Origin: Actinomadura sp. K4S16
GTDB lineage: Bacteria > Actinomycetota > Actinomycetes > Streptosporangiales > Streptosporangiaceae
Length of the DNA: 64,000 nucleotides
NCBI RefSeq assembly: GCF_008327685.1
Contig: NZ_BDDE01000018.1
Location: 62,001 to 126,000, forward strand
Direction: 5' to 3'
The notes beneath the pieces were generated by a model. The model was not told the origin of the DNA, ran no database searches, and saw only the letters and a list, made by a program, of their open reading frames with translations. Positions 15,042-23,537 of this stretch are shown here, piece after piece (position 1 is the first letter of the stretch; the number at the start of each line of letters is the position of its first letter). Made by a program: the position numbers and the translations under genes.

Positions 15042-17176
15042 CCGCGCCCTCCCGGCAGCTTCACGAGCCACCTGCGCAGATCGGCGTCGTATCCCGCCAC
15101 GAGGGTCTCCCTGCCGTGCGCGTCGAGCCGGTACATCTCGGCCCCGTGCGGCAGGCGCTGGCTCTCGATCTTGAACTCGGGGATCGCGGGCCCGTCGCCC
15201 GGCGCGTACCCCGAGCCCGGGAACGGCGCCTTCTCGATCACCCAGCCGCCCGGGATGATGCCCATGCTCCACTCGTCGATGCCGCCCAGCGGGCGGCGGA
15301 ACAGCGCGGGCTTCACGGCCGGCCACCGGATCACGAAGATCTGCTCGTCCGCGGGCGCGAACGGCGACCCCTCGTACACCAGCCCCAGGGCCCGGATCAG
15401 CGCGGCGGGGCTCTTCAGCTCCTGGACGTCCTGGAAGCGGTGGACGTAGCCGGCGACCAGGTCGTAGCCGCCTTCCAGATAGTGCTGCACATGCTCGGGC
15501 CGCACGGCCTTCTGCATCACCACGACCTGGGACGCGTCGGCGGGCATCTGCGGTCGTGTCGCCGGCCCGGCCTCAGGCGCGGACCGGGCCCCGCGTTCGA
15601 CGATGCTCGGCGTCCTCTCCGCGCGGGTCCGCGTGTCGGCACGCGCGGCGGCCGGGACGTTCTGCTGCCGGGTGTCGGCCCGTGCCCGCTCCCGCTGGCC
15701 GTAGAGCGGCGCCGCGGGAAGGCCGTGGGGGTCGCTCGGCGTCTCGCGAGCAGGGTTCGGCGGGACGGGCGGCTTCCGCCCGGGCCGCCCACGCGGGTCC
15801 GCCGGAGTCTCCGGAGCCGCCGGCGCCTCCCGGACGACCGGAGCCTCCCGGGTGACCGAGGCCTCCCTCGCGACCGCCGCCTCCCTGGTGACCGGAGTTT
15901 CCCTGGTGACCGGCGTCTCCCTGGTCACGGGGGCGTGCCCGGCGGCCGGGGCCTCGGGGCGCCGCGGCGGCGGAGGAGCGGGAGGAGCCTGCGCGGGAGC
16001 CGGTCGGCGCTGCGCGGGGGCGTGGACCGGCGGCGCGGGCGGGCCGCCCGGAGGCGCTGTGCTCGCCCGTGAGGGGGCGGGGGCGGCCGAGGGTGCCTCG
16101 GTCCGGTGGCGCGCCGGTTCCGGGCGCTGAGGCGGTTTGGGCGCCTGCCGGGCGCCTGCCGGAGCGGCGGTGGGGGAACCGGTCGCGGCTGCGGGCGGCT
16201 CGGCGGGCGAGGCGGCCGGCGGGGCGCCCCGGGCTCCGGCCCGGGAAGCGGGCTTGCGCGAGCCGCGGCGCGACGGGCCGGCCACGTGGACGTCGGTCGG
16301 GACCGGCGGCGTGGGCGCGCCGGGCTCCTCGGGCTCGAGGAGCGCGTTCGCGTCCAGGTAGCACGCGCTCGGCAGGCCGGGGTTCACGGCGAGCTGCCAT
16401 TCCGGATGCGGCCACCGCCGCGACAGCTCCGCCAGCGAGGCCCGCCGGTGGTGGACCGCCTGCCCCTGGAGTGAGCGGTCCATCGCCTCCGGCGAGGTGA
16501 ACGCGAGGACGAACGTGCCGTCGCCGAACTGCGCCGTGGCGAACTGGTGCTCGGCGGCCTCCGGGTCGCCGGGCGCGGGCAGGTACAGCACCGCGCGCGC
16601 CAGCAGTTCCAGGTAGCCATGCTGGTCGCCGCGCTCGCGGGCCTCGGCCAGGGCCGCCTCCAGAGTGGACCCGGAGGGGCGCTCCTGGCGCGCCGAGGTC
16701 TGGGCGGCGCGTTCGTCCTCCGGCACGGCGAGCGGGATGCCGAGCCCGGGCAGCGCCAAGGGCCCGCCTCCGGGGCCCGACCTGCTCGCCTGGTAGACGA
16801 GTTCGAGCGGCGACTCGATGCCGTACACGTCGCGGAACGCGCCCGTCATCTGCCCCGCGAGCAGGGCGCACGCCTCCAGCAGCTCCGAGGAGCCGCGACG
16901 GCCGCCGCGCTCGCGGAAGGTGAGGCGGTCCCACCAGTTCTTGCGGTCCTCCTCGTCCGGCGGCTCCCAACCGAGCGCCCTCAGCCTGCGCTCCTGCCGC
17001 GACGCGAGCGGGCGGGGCAGGAACGCGCTACCGACGGCCTCGGCGTCGAGCGTCCCCTCGGAGCGCATCGCCTGGACGTAGGGGAGCCCGCTCGGACCTT
17101 GCACGATGAGGAACGACGTGACCGGCAGCCGTGAAAGCTCCAGTGTCAGCCGTTTGGCGAAGTCGTTCCAGTCCAC
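15038..17176 (-). CDS. SseB-domain protein with long Pro/Ala linker and conserved C-terminal domain
   Basis: About 712 aa. Part 1 (residues 1-130): WNDFAKRLTLELSRL..FLIVQ..YVQAM, a YbjN/secretion-chaperone-like alpha/beta domain. Part 2 (about 165-275): an SseB N-terminal-type domain (LLARAVLYLPAP, TFVLAFTSPEAM, WQLAVNPGLP). Part 3: roughly 270 residues of Pro, Ala and Arg low complexity, including tandem PVTRE(T/A) repeats. Part 4 (last 165 residues): a distinct domain with YLEGGYDLVAGYVHRFQDV, IFVIRWPA, GGWVIEKAPFPGSGY and LPHGAEMYRLD, of unknown function. This order of chaperone-like domain, linker and C-terminal domain is reminiscent of polymorphic effectors, and the overlapping small gene fits a partner. 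Start GTG 17176. No signal peptide or transmembrane segment. Confidence 0.8.
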   Translation of the reverse strand: MDWNDFAKRLTLELSRLPVTSFLIVQGPSGLPYVQAMRSEGTLDAEAVGSAFLPRPLASRQERRLRALGWEPPDEEDRKNWWDRLTFRERGGRRGSSELLEACALLAGQMTGAFRDVYGIESPLELVYQASRSGPGGGPLALPGLGIPLAVPEDERAAQTSARQERPSGSTLEAALAEARERGDQHGYLELLARAVLYLPAPGDPEAAEHQFATAQFGDGTFVLAFTSPEAMDRSLQGQAVHHRRASLAELSRRWPHPEWQLAVNPGLPSACYLDANALLEPEEPGAPTPPVPTDVHVAGPSRRGSRKPASRAGARGAPPAASPAEPPAAATGSPTAAPAGARQAPKPPQRPEPARHRTEAPSAAPAPSRASTAPPGGPPAPPVHAPAQRRPAPAQAPPAPPPPRRPEAPAAGHAPVTRETPVTRETPVTREAAVAREASVTREAPVVREAPAAPETPADPRGRPGRKPPVPPNPARETPSDPHGLPAAPLYGQRERARADTRQQNVPAAARADTRTRAERTPSIVERGARSAPEAGPATRPQMPADASQVVVMQKAVRPEHVQHYLEGGYDLVAGYVHRFQDVQELKSPAALIRALGLVYEGSPFAPADEQIFVIRWPAVKPALFRRPLGGIDEWSMGIIPGGWVIEKAPFPGSGYAPGDGPAIPEFKIESQRLPHGAEMYRLDAHGRETLVAGYDADLRRWLVKLPGGRG
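15811..15935 (-). repeat. Tandem hexapeptide-coding repeats (PVTRE-type) inside the SseB-domain gene
   Basis: About seven imperfect 18-bp units, visible on the plus strand as ctccctggtgaccgg-like blocks, encode the degenerate series PVTRET, PVTREA, AVAREA, SVTREA, PVVREA. They lie in the low-complexity linker. In-frame length variation is expected between strains. Confidence 0.75.
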
Positions 17177-17236
17177 TGGGGATCCACTTTCACGTGCGGG
17201 GCGGGATTCCGTACTCGACGGTAGCCGAAGGGCGCG

Positions 17237-18769
17237 TCACTCGCTCCAGGGAGAGGGAACCGCGTCGGCCCGCACCGGTGTCCAGACGCCGCCGATGGCG
17301 TCGTAGACGGCGACCGGGGCCTGGTCGCCCTCGCCCGCCGCGCGCCAGAGACGCGTCCCGTGCGGGGGCCGGAGCGGGACCCCGGCGGGGCGCTCGTCCG
17401 GAGGGGGCGCCTGGCGCGCGGGCCGGTCGGGAGGGCTCCCGGTCGGCGCGCCGAGAGGCGACGCCGGTTCCGGTTCCGGTGCCGTCGGCGGGACACCGGC
17501 CTCGAGAGCCGCCCGAAGGTCGGCGGCCGTGTACGGGTCGACGGCCGTGTGGGAGTCGTCGCGCGGAACGTCCGCCGCCGGGGCGCCCTCGCCCGGCACC
17601 GCTCCGCCCGGGGCCGCCTCACCCGGTGCCGGCACGCCCGGCCCGGGGAAGCCGTGCGCCGAACCGTTGACCGAGGGGGCGGATCCACCGACCACGGGGT
17701 TCGGCCCGGCGAGCGCGTTGGGGTCGACCGTCCCGTACGGGTTGGGCTCGTCCTGCACGGGCGTGGGCGGCTCGCCCTGGCCGCCCTGCAACCGGCCGAT
17801 GACGGAGGAGTCGAGCAGGACCTCGCTGGGCAGGCCCCAGTTGATGGCCAGGCGCCATGCCGGATCGGGCCAGCCGGCCGCCAGGCGGGCGAACGAGGTG
17901 CGCCGGTACAGGCCCGGGTGCCGCTCGCCGGTGCGGGCCAGGGCCCCGGGCGAGGTGAACACCGTGACGTAGGTGCCGCTGCCGATGGTGACGGTGGGGA
18001 ACTCGGCGCGGTCGGGGTCCTCCACGGCGGAGGCGGTCGCGGGGAGGACCAGGTCGGCGTTCTCCAGGAGCCGGAAGTAGGCGGTGTTGTCGCCGTTGGC
18101 CTTGGCCTCGGCCAGGCGGGGTTCGAGCAGTTCCGCGTCCATGCCGGGCAGCGCGTGCTCCGGCAGCGGCAGCCGCGTCCCCGCGAGGGAGTCGCCGCCG
18201 GGCGGGGAGCCGGCCGGGAGCGGGTCGGCGGGCAGCGGGTCGGCGGGAAGGGCGTCGGCGCCGAAGTGGACGCCCTCCGAGGACGCGCGGCGCTTGCTGA
18301 CGCGCGACGGGTCGGCGACCTCGATACCGAAGTCGACCAGTTCGATGAGGCCGGACCCGTGCCGGTGGAACGACTCGTACACGAGGTCGGACGGGCGCCG
18401 GACGCCCTGGACGTCCCGGAGCGCCGTGACCATCACGTCGGCGAGCCGTGCGAAGTCGCGCTCGGTCACGCTCAGCATCCCGCCGGGGACGCCCGCCTCC
18501 GGCAGCTCCGTCCACCAGTTGCGCGGCGCGGGCTCGGCGGGCGGGCGCCAGCCGGCCTCGCTCATGACCTCCTCGTCGGCCAGGGTGAGCAGGAGGGGCC
18601 CTTCGAGGAAGTTGTTGCTGACGGCCTCGGCGTAGAGCCGGTCGGGCTCGCGCATGGCCTGGACGTAGTGACGGCTCTCATCGCGTTCGCGCACGATCAG
18701 GATCGTGTCCCGTTCGAGCCCCGCCAGCTCGCGTCCCAGCCGCCGGGCGAACTCGGACCACTCCAACAA
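17237..18769 (-). CDS. SseB-domain protein, paralogue without the large C-terminal domain
   Basis: About 510 aa. It shares the first two domains with the next gene downstream: a YbjN/chaperone-like domain (EWSEFARRLGRELAGL..ILIVRERD..YVQAM..AEAVSNNFL, residues 1-130) and an SseB-type domain (LLENADLVLPA, GTYVTVFTSPGAL, WRLAINWGLPSEVLLDSS). A Pro/Gly/Ala-rich tail follows and ends with a short block (LWRAAGEGDQAPVAVYDAIGGVWTPV). The start is probably TTG at 18769, because AGGGAG lies 5 bp before it; a GTG at 18775 would abut that ribosome-binding site. The pair is separated by 60 bp and looks like a duplication followed by divergence of the C-terminus. Function unknown. Confidence 0.78.
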   Translation of the reverse strand: MLEWSEFARRLGRELAGLERDTILIVRERDESRHYVQAMREPDRLYAEAVSNNFLEGPLLLTLADEEVMSEAGWRPPAEPAPRNWWTELPEAGVPGGMLSVTERDFARLADVMVTALRDVQGVRRPSDLVYESFHRHGSGLIELVDFGIEVADPSRVSKRRASSEGVHFGADALPADPLPADPLPAGSPPGGDSLAGTRLPLPEHALPGMDAELLEPRLAEAKANGDNTAYFRLLENADLVLPATASAVEDPDRAEFPTVTIGSGTYVTVFTSPGALARTGERHPGLYRRTSFARLAAGWPDPAWRLAINWGLPSEVLLDSSVIGRLQGGQGEPPTPVQDEPNPYGTVDPNALAGPNPVVGGSAPSVNGSAHGFPGPGVPAPGEAAPGGAVPGEGAPAADVPRDDSHTAVDPYTAADLRAALEAGVPPTAPEPEPASPLGAPTGSPPDRPARQAPPPDERPAGVPLRPPHGTRLWRAAGEGDQAPVAVYDAIGGVWTPVRADAVPSPWSE

Positions 18770-18866
18770 GATCACTCCCTACGACCAAGGGCCGGTGCCG
18801 ACCCCCGCGAGACCGCGCCCGGGACCCGATGATTGTCGCCGGGAGCGCGACGCGCAAACCAGGAGT

Positions 18867-20495
18867 TCAGTCGGGCGGCGGTTCGTGACGAAGCACACGC
18901 AGCGCCTCCCGGAGGGCTTCCGGATCGTCCCCGCAGCGGTCGAGGACGCCGATGAGTTTGTGCAGGATCTCATGCCGTTCGTAGCCGACGTCCAGCAGCG
19001 ACTGGGCGGTGTCCCACAGGCTCGGCGGCTCGCCGTCCCACAGCATCGCCGCGAGGCGCGCGTGCGCGTCGAGGTGCTCCTCGCCGCCGCCCGGATGCTC
19101 GAACTCCAGCAGGACGCGGCGGTCGCCGGGGTCGGCCGGGTCGAGTTCCGACAGGTCGACGAAGCCGTGCCGCCCCGTCCGCCTGTGCGTGCCCGACAGG
19201 AACGGGAGGGCGAACGCGCGGCGGGGGAGGGCCTCCAGATCGCCGTCGGGCAGCAGCCGGGCGACCAGTCCGGGGTCGAGGCCGAAGGCGGCCGGATCGC
19301 GGTAGGCCGCGGAGAACTGCGCGGTGGCGTCCCAGAGGGCGTCCAGGGTCGCCCTGATGCCCTCTTCCGGCAGCCCCGTGCGCCGCCCCGCCCAGCGGAC
19401 CCACGCCGCCAGCACGTGGGGGACCGCCTCCTGTTCCGACGGGGACAGCAGAACCTTGCGCGGCAGCCAGTCGAGCAGGAACATCTCGCATTTGACCGGG
19501 CTGACGCGCAGGGGCCGCCCGAAGTCGTGCGTGCAGCCGTAGTCGATGATCCGGTCGACGCACCGGATCGCCGCGGCGAGGTCCGACAGCTCCGCCGCCT
19601 CGTCCGAGGCGAGGAACCGCGTGGCGATCGTGGCGCGCCTGTCGCGCCCGTACACCGGAGGCTGGGGCAGGCGGCCGCCCGGCGGGAGGATGTCCACCCG
19701 CGCGCGCACGAACGCGTGGTAGGAGCCGAAGCTCTCGTTCACCGGCGGATCGACGGTCTCGTCGGTGAGGTCCAGGGCGCTTTGCAGCAACGCCTTGGTG
19801 TCGCGCGGGTCGAGCTCCTCGAACCGCATCAGCGGGTTCTCGCGGCCTTCGCGGCGGCAGTGGTCGAGAAGCCTGTCGACCCGCGAGGAGACCCACGCGT
19901 CCCGGACCATCCCGCTCGCCGGCGGCCGCCCCGCACGCGCGGCGGGCGCGGACGGGCCGCCGCGCGACTGGACCACCCCGGCCCTGTTGCGGTCGACCAG
20001 GATGATCAGGGCGTGGCGCTCGGCGCCCCCGTAGGTGTAGGTGCAGATGACGGAGTCCTGGTCGCCGTAGACGTCCCTGGAGGCGAAGCACGCCTCCGGC
20101 TCGACCATCCCGACACGGTCGGCCCAGCCGGGTCTGGCGACGCCGTCGGCCATCAGTTGCAGCGCCGCGCGTTCCGCCTTGGCGGCCTGGCGCGGGGTGC
20201 CCATGTAGGCGATCCCGGTGAGCAGTGCCAGCGCGGCCGGCGTGGCCGCGGCCGCCGCATGGTCGACCAGCGCCTCGCCGATGACCTCCTCCACGTCGCC
20301 GTCCGGGACGCGCTGCCCCCACCAGGAGCCGAGGATCTCGCTGATGATGAGCTCCGCGTCCAGGGGGCTGCGCACCGCCAGCAGTTCGCGAGCGTGCTGG
20401 AGCATGCCGTCGAAAATCGCCGAGACCTCGTCCGGGTGCTTCGGGCCGTCCCGGGGCGGGTCCCCCGAGGGGCGGTTGCGGCTGCGGGGACTCAC
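18867..20495 (-). CDS. Uncharacterised 542-aa cytosolic protein
   Basis: I do not recognise a characterised family. The protein is acidic, largely helical and without transmembrane segments. The C-terminal 70 residues (HLDAHARLAAMLWDGEPPSLWDTAQSLLDVGYERHEILHKLIGVL) resemble the helical DUF1841-like pattern with a conserved His after a Gly-Tyr turn. A central segment KCEMFLLDWLPRKVLLSPSEQEAVPHVLAAWVRWAG is typical of plasmid pRiA4b ORF-3-like or SEC-C-associated actinobacterial proteins, but this is weak. It starts at GTG 20495 with AGAGG almost adjacent, so the true start might be somewhat downstream. It lies upstream of the SseB genes on the same strand, 97 bp away, and could be part of that operon. 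Confidence 0.7.
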   Translation of the reverse strand: MSPRSRNRPSGDPPRDGPKHPDEVSAIFDGMLQHARELLAVRSPLDAELIISEILGSWWGQRVPDGDVEEVIGEALVDHAAAAATPAALALLTGIAYMGTPRQAAKAERAALQLMADGVARPGWADRVGMVEPEACFASRDVYGDQDSVICTYTYGGAERHALIILVDRNRAGVVQSRGGPSAPAARAGRPPASGMVRDAWVSSRVDRLLDHCRREGRENPLMRFEELDPRDTKALLQSALDLTDETVDPPVNESFGSYHAFVRARVDILPPGGRLPQPPVYGRDRRATIATRFLASDEAAELSDLAAAIRCVDRIIDYGCTHDFGRPLRVSPVKCEMFLLDWLPRKVLLSPSEQEAVPHVLAAWVRWAGRRTGLPEEGIRATLDALWDATAQFSAAYRDPAAFGLDPGLVARLLPDGDLEALPRRAFALPFLSGTHRRTGRHGFVDLSELDPADPGDRRVLLEFEHPGGGEEHLDAHARLAAMLWDGEPPSLWDTAQSLLDVGYERHEILHKLIGVLDRCGDDPEALREALRVLRHEPPPD

Positions 20496-20600
20496 ACCTC
20501 TAGCGTCTCAGATCCGGGGCGGACGGTGGCCGGGACACCGGCGAAGACCGGAATGGGCCGCCACCCGCCGCACACGCCGCCCGCATGGGCGACCTGCCGG

Positions 20601-20858
20601 TCAACCGTCGGCGCCGCCCGCGCCGCCGGCGGGCGCGCGCCCGGAGGGCGGCTGCGACTTCAGGATCCCGGTGAGCTGCTCCCGGGCCATCCGCTCGACT
20701 CTGGCCGGCGTGGCGTCCAGGCCGAGATGGGCCATGCACGCCTGGACGTCGGCTACACACCGGTGCACCGCGTCCGAGGGGAAGGACGCGAACTCGTCGC
20801 ACAGCCTTCGTGCGAGCGCGTCACGTGTCTCGTTCCGGTGATCGGCCAGTGCAGGCAT
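20601..20858 (-). CDS. Small helical protein, three-helix-bundle type
   Basis: 85 aa. The pattern RRLCDEFASFPSDAVHRCVADVQACMAHLGLDATPARVERMAREQL predicts three amphipathic helices and resembles the small three-helix-bundle dimerisation proteins common in streptomycetes, where their role is unknown. The C-terminus is a Gly/Ala/Pro-rich tail. The ATG at 20858 is the natural start, at the beginning of the conserved region. It stands alone between the unknown 542-aa gene and the cytochrome b gene. Confidence 0.6.
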   Translation of the reverse strand: MPALADHRNETRDALARRLCDEFASFPSDAVHRCVADVQACMAHLGLDATPARVERMAREQLTGILKSQPPSGRAPAGGAGGADG

Positions 20859-20997
20859 CAGCGCACACCTCCGCGCACGGGGTTGCCGGCGGGGGGCCCC
20901 GCCGGCGAGACGGAGCACGCACCGAACCGGCCCTGGCACGGGAGCCTCGGCGAGAACCCCGCCTCGATGCCACACTCCAGCGCGCGTCCCGGGCGAG

Positions 20998-21780
20998 TCA
21001 AGACGTGCCGGGGGGTCGTTTCGCAAAATCCGGATCCCGTTCACCGGGCGTTCCGCGGGGATCATGGGGCGTTCCGCGGGGAGCGGGCGCTTCCCCCTCC
21101 ACCTGCGCACTCGGCCCGGCGGCGGACGATCTCCCGCCGGCGCCTCGGGAGCCGCTCACGGCGTCGGCCCAGGCCACGTGGTGCCGTGCGGCCCAGTCGG
21201 GGTCCACCCGCCCTGTCAACATCCCGGTCAGGGCCTGGCGGTCCCGCAGCGCCTCCCACAGGTGCCCGGCGGTCACCGCGAGGACGGCCAGGAAGAGCCA
21301 GTCGTGGACGAAGGTGGAGCCCGTACGCCACCGGTCGCCCCACGGCCCGGGGAAGGTCATGATCTCGCCGGTGCCGAGCATGACGAGGATCGCGCCCGCC
21401 GTGAACGCCGCGTTCAGCTTCTGGCCCGCGTTGAACTTGCCCACCGGCAGGATCCCGCGCCCGCCCCGCACGGCCCTGCGGTCGCCGCGCCTGAGCCACT
21501 GCCAGTCCGCGGGCACGAACCTGTTCAACCGGTGGAGGTCGGCCCTGAACGCCCGGGACACGAGACCGAGCACGATCGGCACGGGCAGGGCGAACCCGCA
21601 CCAGACATGGACCGTCTTGACCATCTCCCTGCGGCCCACCAGCGTGGACAGCAGCGGCAGGTAGAGCAGCCCGGCGGTCAGCAGGCAGATCAGCATCAGC
21701 AGCGCGGTGGCATGGTGAATCGACCGCTCGGCCCGGGTGAACCGGACGATCCACGCCGGTGACGGCTCAGGTGGGCGCAT
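20998..21780 (-). CDS. Cytochrome b/b6-type membrane subunit
   Basis: 260 aa. Four transmembrane helices carry a di-heme ligand pattern: ERSIHHATALLMLICLL (helix 1), MVKTVHVWCGFALP (helix 2), STFVHDWLFLAVLAV and AGHLWEALRD (helix 4). This is the FdnI/cytochrome b561-like quinone-binding subunit that carries electrons between the quinone pool and a molybdoenzyme. The gene overlaps the end of the upstream molybdopterin oxidoreductase gene by 14 bp. The C-terminal 60 residues are a polar, disordered tail in the cytosol. The pair resembles YedYZ/MsrPQ in logic but uses a different cytochrome family. Confidence 0.85.
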   Translation of the reverse strand: MRPPEPSPAWIVRFTRAERSIHHATALLMLICLLTAGLLYLPLLSTLVGRREMVKTVHVWCGFALPVPIVLGLVSRAFRADLHRLNRFVPADWQWLRRGDRRAVRGGRGILPVGKFNAGQKLNAAFTAGAILVMLGTGEIMTFPGPWGDRWRTGSTFVHDWLFLAVLAVTAGHLWEALRDRQALTGMLTGRVDPDWAARHHVAWADAVSGSRGAGGRSSAAGPSAQVEGEAPAPRGTPHDPRGTPGERDPDFAKRPPGTS

Positions 21781-22471
21781 CGCTGCGTCCGTTCGACCTT
21801 CCGACCCAGGCGTCCACGTCGTACCCGAGTTCCTCCCAGTAGCCGGGCTTCACCCGGTCGGTCACCTCGATGCCGCCCAGCCACTTCAGCGACTTGTAGC
21901 CGTACATGGGCGCCACGTACAGCCGTGTGGGGCCGCCGTGGTCGTGAGTGACGGGCTTGCCGTCCATCTGGGTCGCGACCAGCACGTCCCGGCGGCGCGC
22001 CTGCTCCAGCGTCAGCGACTCGGTGTAGACCCCGTCGAACGACGTGAACCGCACGGCCCTCGCCCTGGGAGAGACTCCGACCGCGTCCAGCAGATCGGGG
22101 AGCGCCACACCGACCCACCGCACGTCCGGTACCCGCCAGCCCGTCACGCACTGGAAGTCCCTGTCGAGCACCGTCTGCGGCAACCGCGCCAGATCGGCCA
22201 TCCCGAACGATTGCGGCTTGTCCACAAGACCCGAAACGGTCACACGATGCGTCGCCGCGCTCTGCCGCTTCACGCTGGACGTGACCGAGTAGTACCGGAA
22301 TCCGCCGGCGGCCGGCAGGATGTCCCCGATCGGCCCGACCGGCGCCAGGGTCCGGCTCACCCTGTCCTGGACGGATGCCCCCACGGCGACCCCCGCCACG
22401 CCGAGGCCGAGCATCCCCAGGACGACCCTCCGCCCCACCGGACTGCCTTCCGTCCGCTCTTCCTCGCTCAC
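21767..22471 (-). CDS. Molybdopterin-dependent oxidoreductase (sulfite oxidase fold), Tat-exported
   Basis: 234 aa. The N-terminus PVGRRVVLGMLGLGVAGVAVG has the twin arginine and hydrophobic stretch of a Tat signal or anchor. The molybdenum ligand cysteine lies in DFQCVTGWRVPDVRWVGV; LDAVGVSPRARAVRFTSFDG, DGKPVTHDHGGPTRLYVAPMYGYKSLKWLGGIEV complete the sulfite-oxidase-family pattern. Candidates include sulfite oxidation or periplasmic methionine sulfoxide reduction (MsrP); the sequence alone does not decide. GTG 22471 is chosen because it puts the Tat motif about 15 residues from the start. Electron partner: the overlapping cytochrome b gene. Confidence 0.85.
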   Translation of the reverse strand: MSEEERTEGSPVGRRVVLGMLGLGVAGVAVGASVQDRVSRTLAPVGPIGDILPAAGGFRYYSVTSSVKRQSAATHRVTVSGLVDKPQSFGMADLARLPQTVLDRDFQCVTGWRVPDVRWVGVALPDLLDAVGVSPRARAVRFTSFDGVYTESLTLEQARRRDVLVATQMDGKPVTHDHGGPTRLYVAPMYGYKSLKWLGGIEVTDRVKPGYWEELGYDVDAWVGRSNGRSDAPT

Positions 22472-22618
22472 GTCCCCATTCGAGCACCACCGGCCAGGGC
22501 CCGCCACCGCTCGGCGGCCCCCGTAAGACTTCTGACAGATCCGGGCGCCCCCAACGGATCCGCGCAGACGGTTCCAGGACCGCCCTGGACGGGCGCGGCG
22601 GCGCTCTAAGCTGGGCCC

Positions 22619-23200
22619 ATGGCCACGAAGGTTCAACTCGCACAGCGTCCCGAGGCCGACGAGCTGCTGGGACGCAGCCCGCTGGCCGCGCTGGTGGGCA
22701 TGCTGCTCGACCAGCAGATCCCGATGGAGTGGGCTTTCTCAGGCCCGTACACCATTTCGCAGCGGCTCGACTCCGACGCCCTGGACGCAGACGAGATCGC
22801 CGCCTACGACCCGGAGCGGTTCGCGGCGCTCCTGGCGGAGAAACCGGCCGTCCACCGCTACCCCGGTTCGATGGCCAAGCGCGTCCAGCAGCTGTGCCAG
22901 TACCTCGTGGACCATTACGACGGCGACGCCGAGAAGGTGTGGAAGGGCGTTGACAGCGGCAAGGAGCTGTACAAGCGGCTGAACGCCCTCCCGGGTTTCG
23001 GCAAGCAGAAAGCGCAGATCTTTCTGGCCCTGCTGGGCAAGCAGTACGGCGTCCGCCCGGACGGCTGGCGCGAGGCCGCCGGCGTGTACGGCGAGGACGG
23101 GTCGCACCGGTCCGTGGCCGACATCACCGGACCCGAGTCCCTCGCCCAGGTGCGGGCCTTCAAGCAGGAGATGAAGGCCGCGGCCAAGGCCTCCAAGTAG
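22619..23200 (+). CDS. HhH-GPD-type base excision repair protein
   Basis: 193 aa, the standard size of an actinobacterial family annotated as HhH-GPD-type base excision DNA repair. Features: LVGMLLDQQIPMEWAFSGPY at the N-terminal helix pair, LNALPGFGKQKAQIFLALLGKQYG as the helix-hairpin-helix with a Lys at the position corresponding to the lyase lysine, and VADITGPESLAQVRAFKQEMKA at the end. The Asp-containing segment expected after the HhH (GVRPDGWREAAG) is conserved with Asp. It probably recognises damaged bases, but the substrate is unknown. It is divergent from the molybdoenzyme gene and followed by a hairpin terminator. Confidence 0.85.
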   Translation: MATKVQLAQRPEADELLGRSPLAALVGMLLDQQIPMEWAFSGPYTISQRLDSDALDADEIAAYDPERFAALLAEKPAVHRYPGSMAKRVQQLCQYLVDHYDGDAEKVWKGVDSGKELYKRLNALPGFGKQKAQIFLALLGKQYGVRPDGWREAAGVYGEDGSHRSVADITGPESLAQVRAFKQEMKAAAKASK

Positions 23201-23240
23201 GGCCGCCGAGCAGGGTCGGCGGAAGGGCGGAACTCGCCGA

Positions 23241-23262
23241 ACGGGGCGAGTTGACGCCCCGT
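23241..23262 (+). terminator. Hairpin terminator after the HhH-GPD gene
   Basis: ACGGGGCG (23241-23248) pairs with CGCCCCGT (23255-23262) around AGTTGA, 40 bp after the stop codon. Confidence 0.6.
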
Positions 23263-23537
23263 GACGCATCAACGCCGTAACATCTCCTTCTTGCCGTCCT
23301 GAGCGGGCCGCCCCGCAGGCCCTTCCTGGACGGTGTCCGAATCCGACGAGTTCGTCCGGGGCCGAGGGGACAAGGATGTTCAGCAGGGGTTCCGTACGCG
23401 GCGAACCATCGGGATGATGAGTACCTGACTCCTACCGGTGTTGTGATGGAGGCGGGAGCGTTAACCTGCTCCCATTCACTCATAGTGATGAATAATTGCC
23501 GCGCGGTACGGGACCCTCTGGGGCGGAGGTGTTGTCC
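23263..23537. other. Non-coding stretch upstream of the SpoIIE phosphatase gene
   Basis: No gene is supported here. The segment around 23470-23500 is clearly AT-richer than its surroundings and holds an imperfect inverted repeat (ATTCACT ... AGTGATGAAT, 23474-23493), a likely promoter or operator area for the phosphatase gene. I could not assign confident -35 and -10 boxes. Confidence 0.4.
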
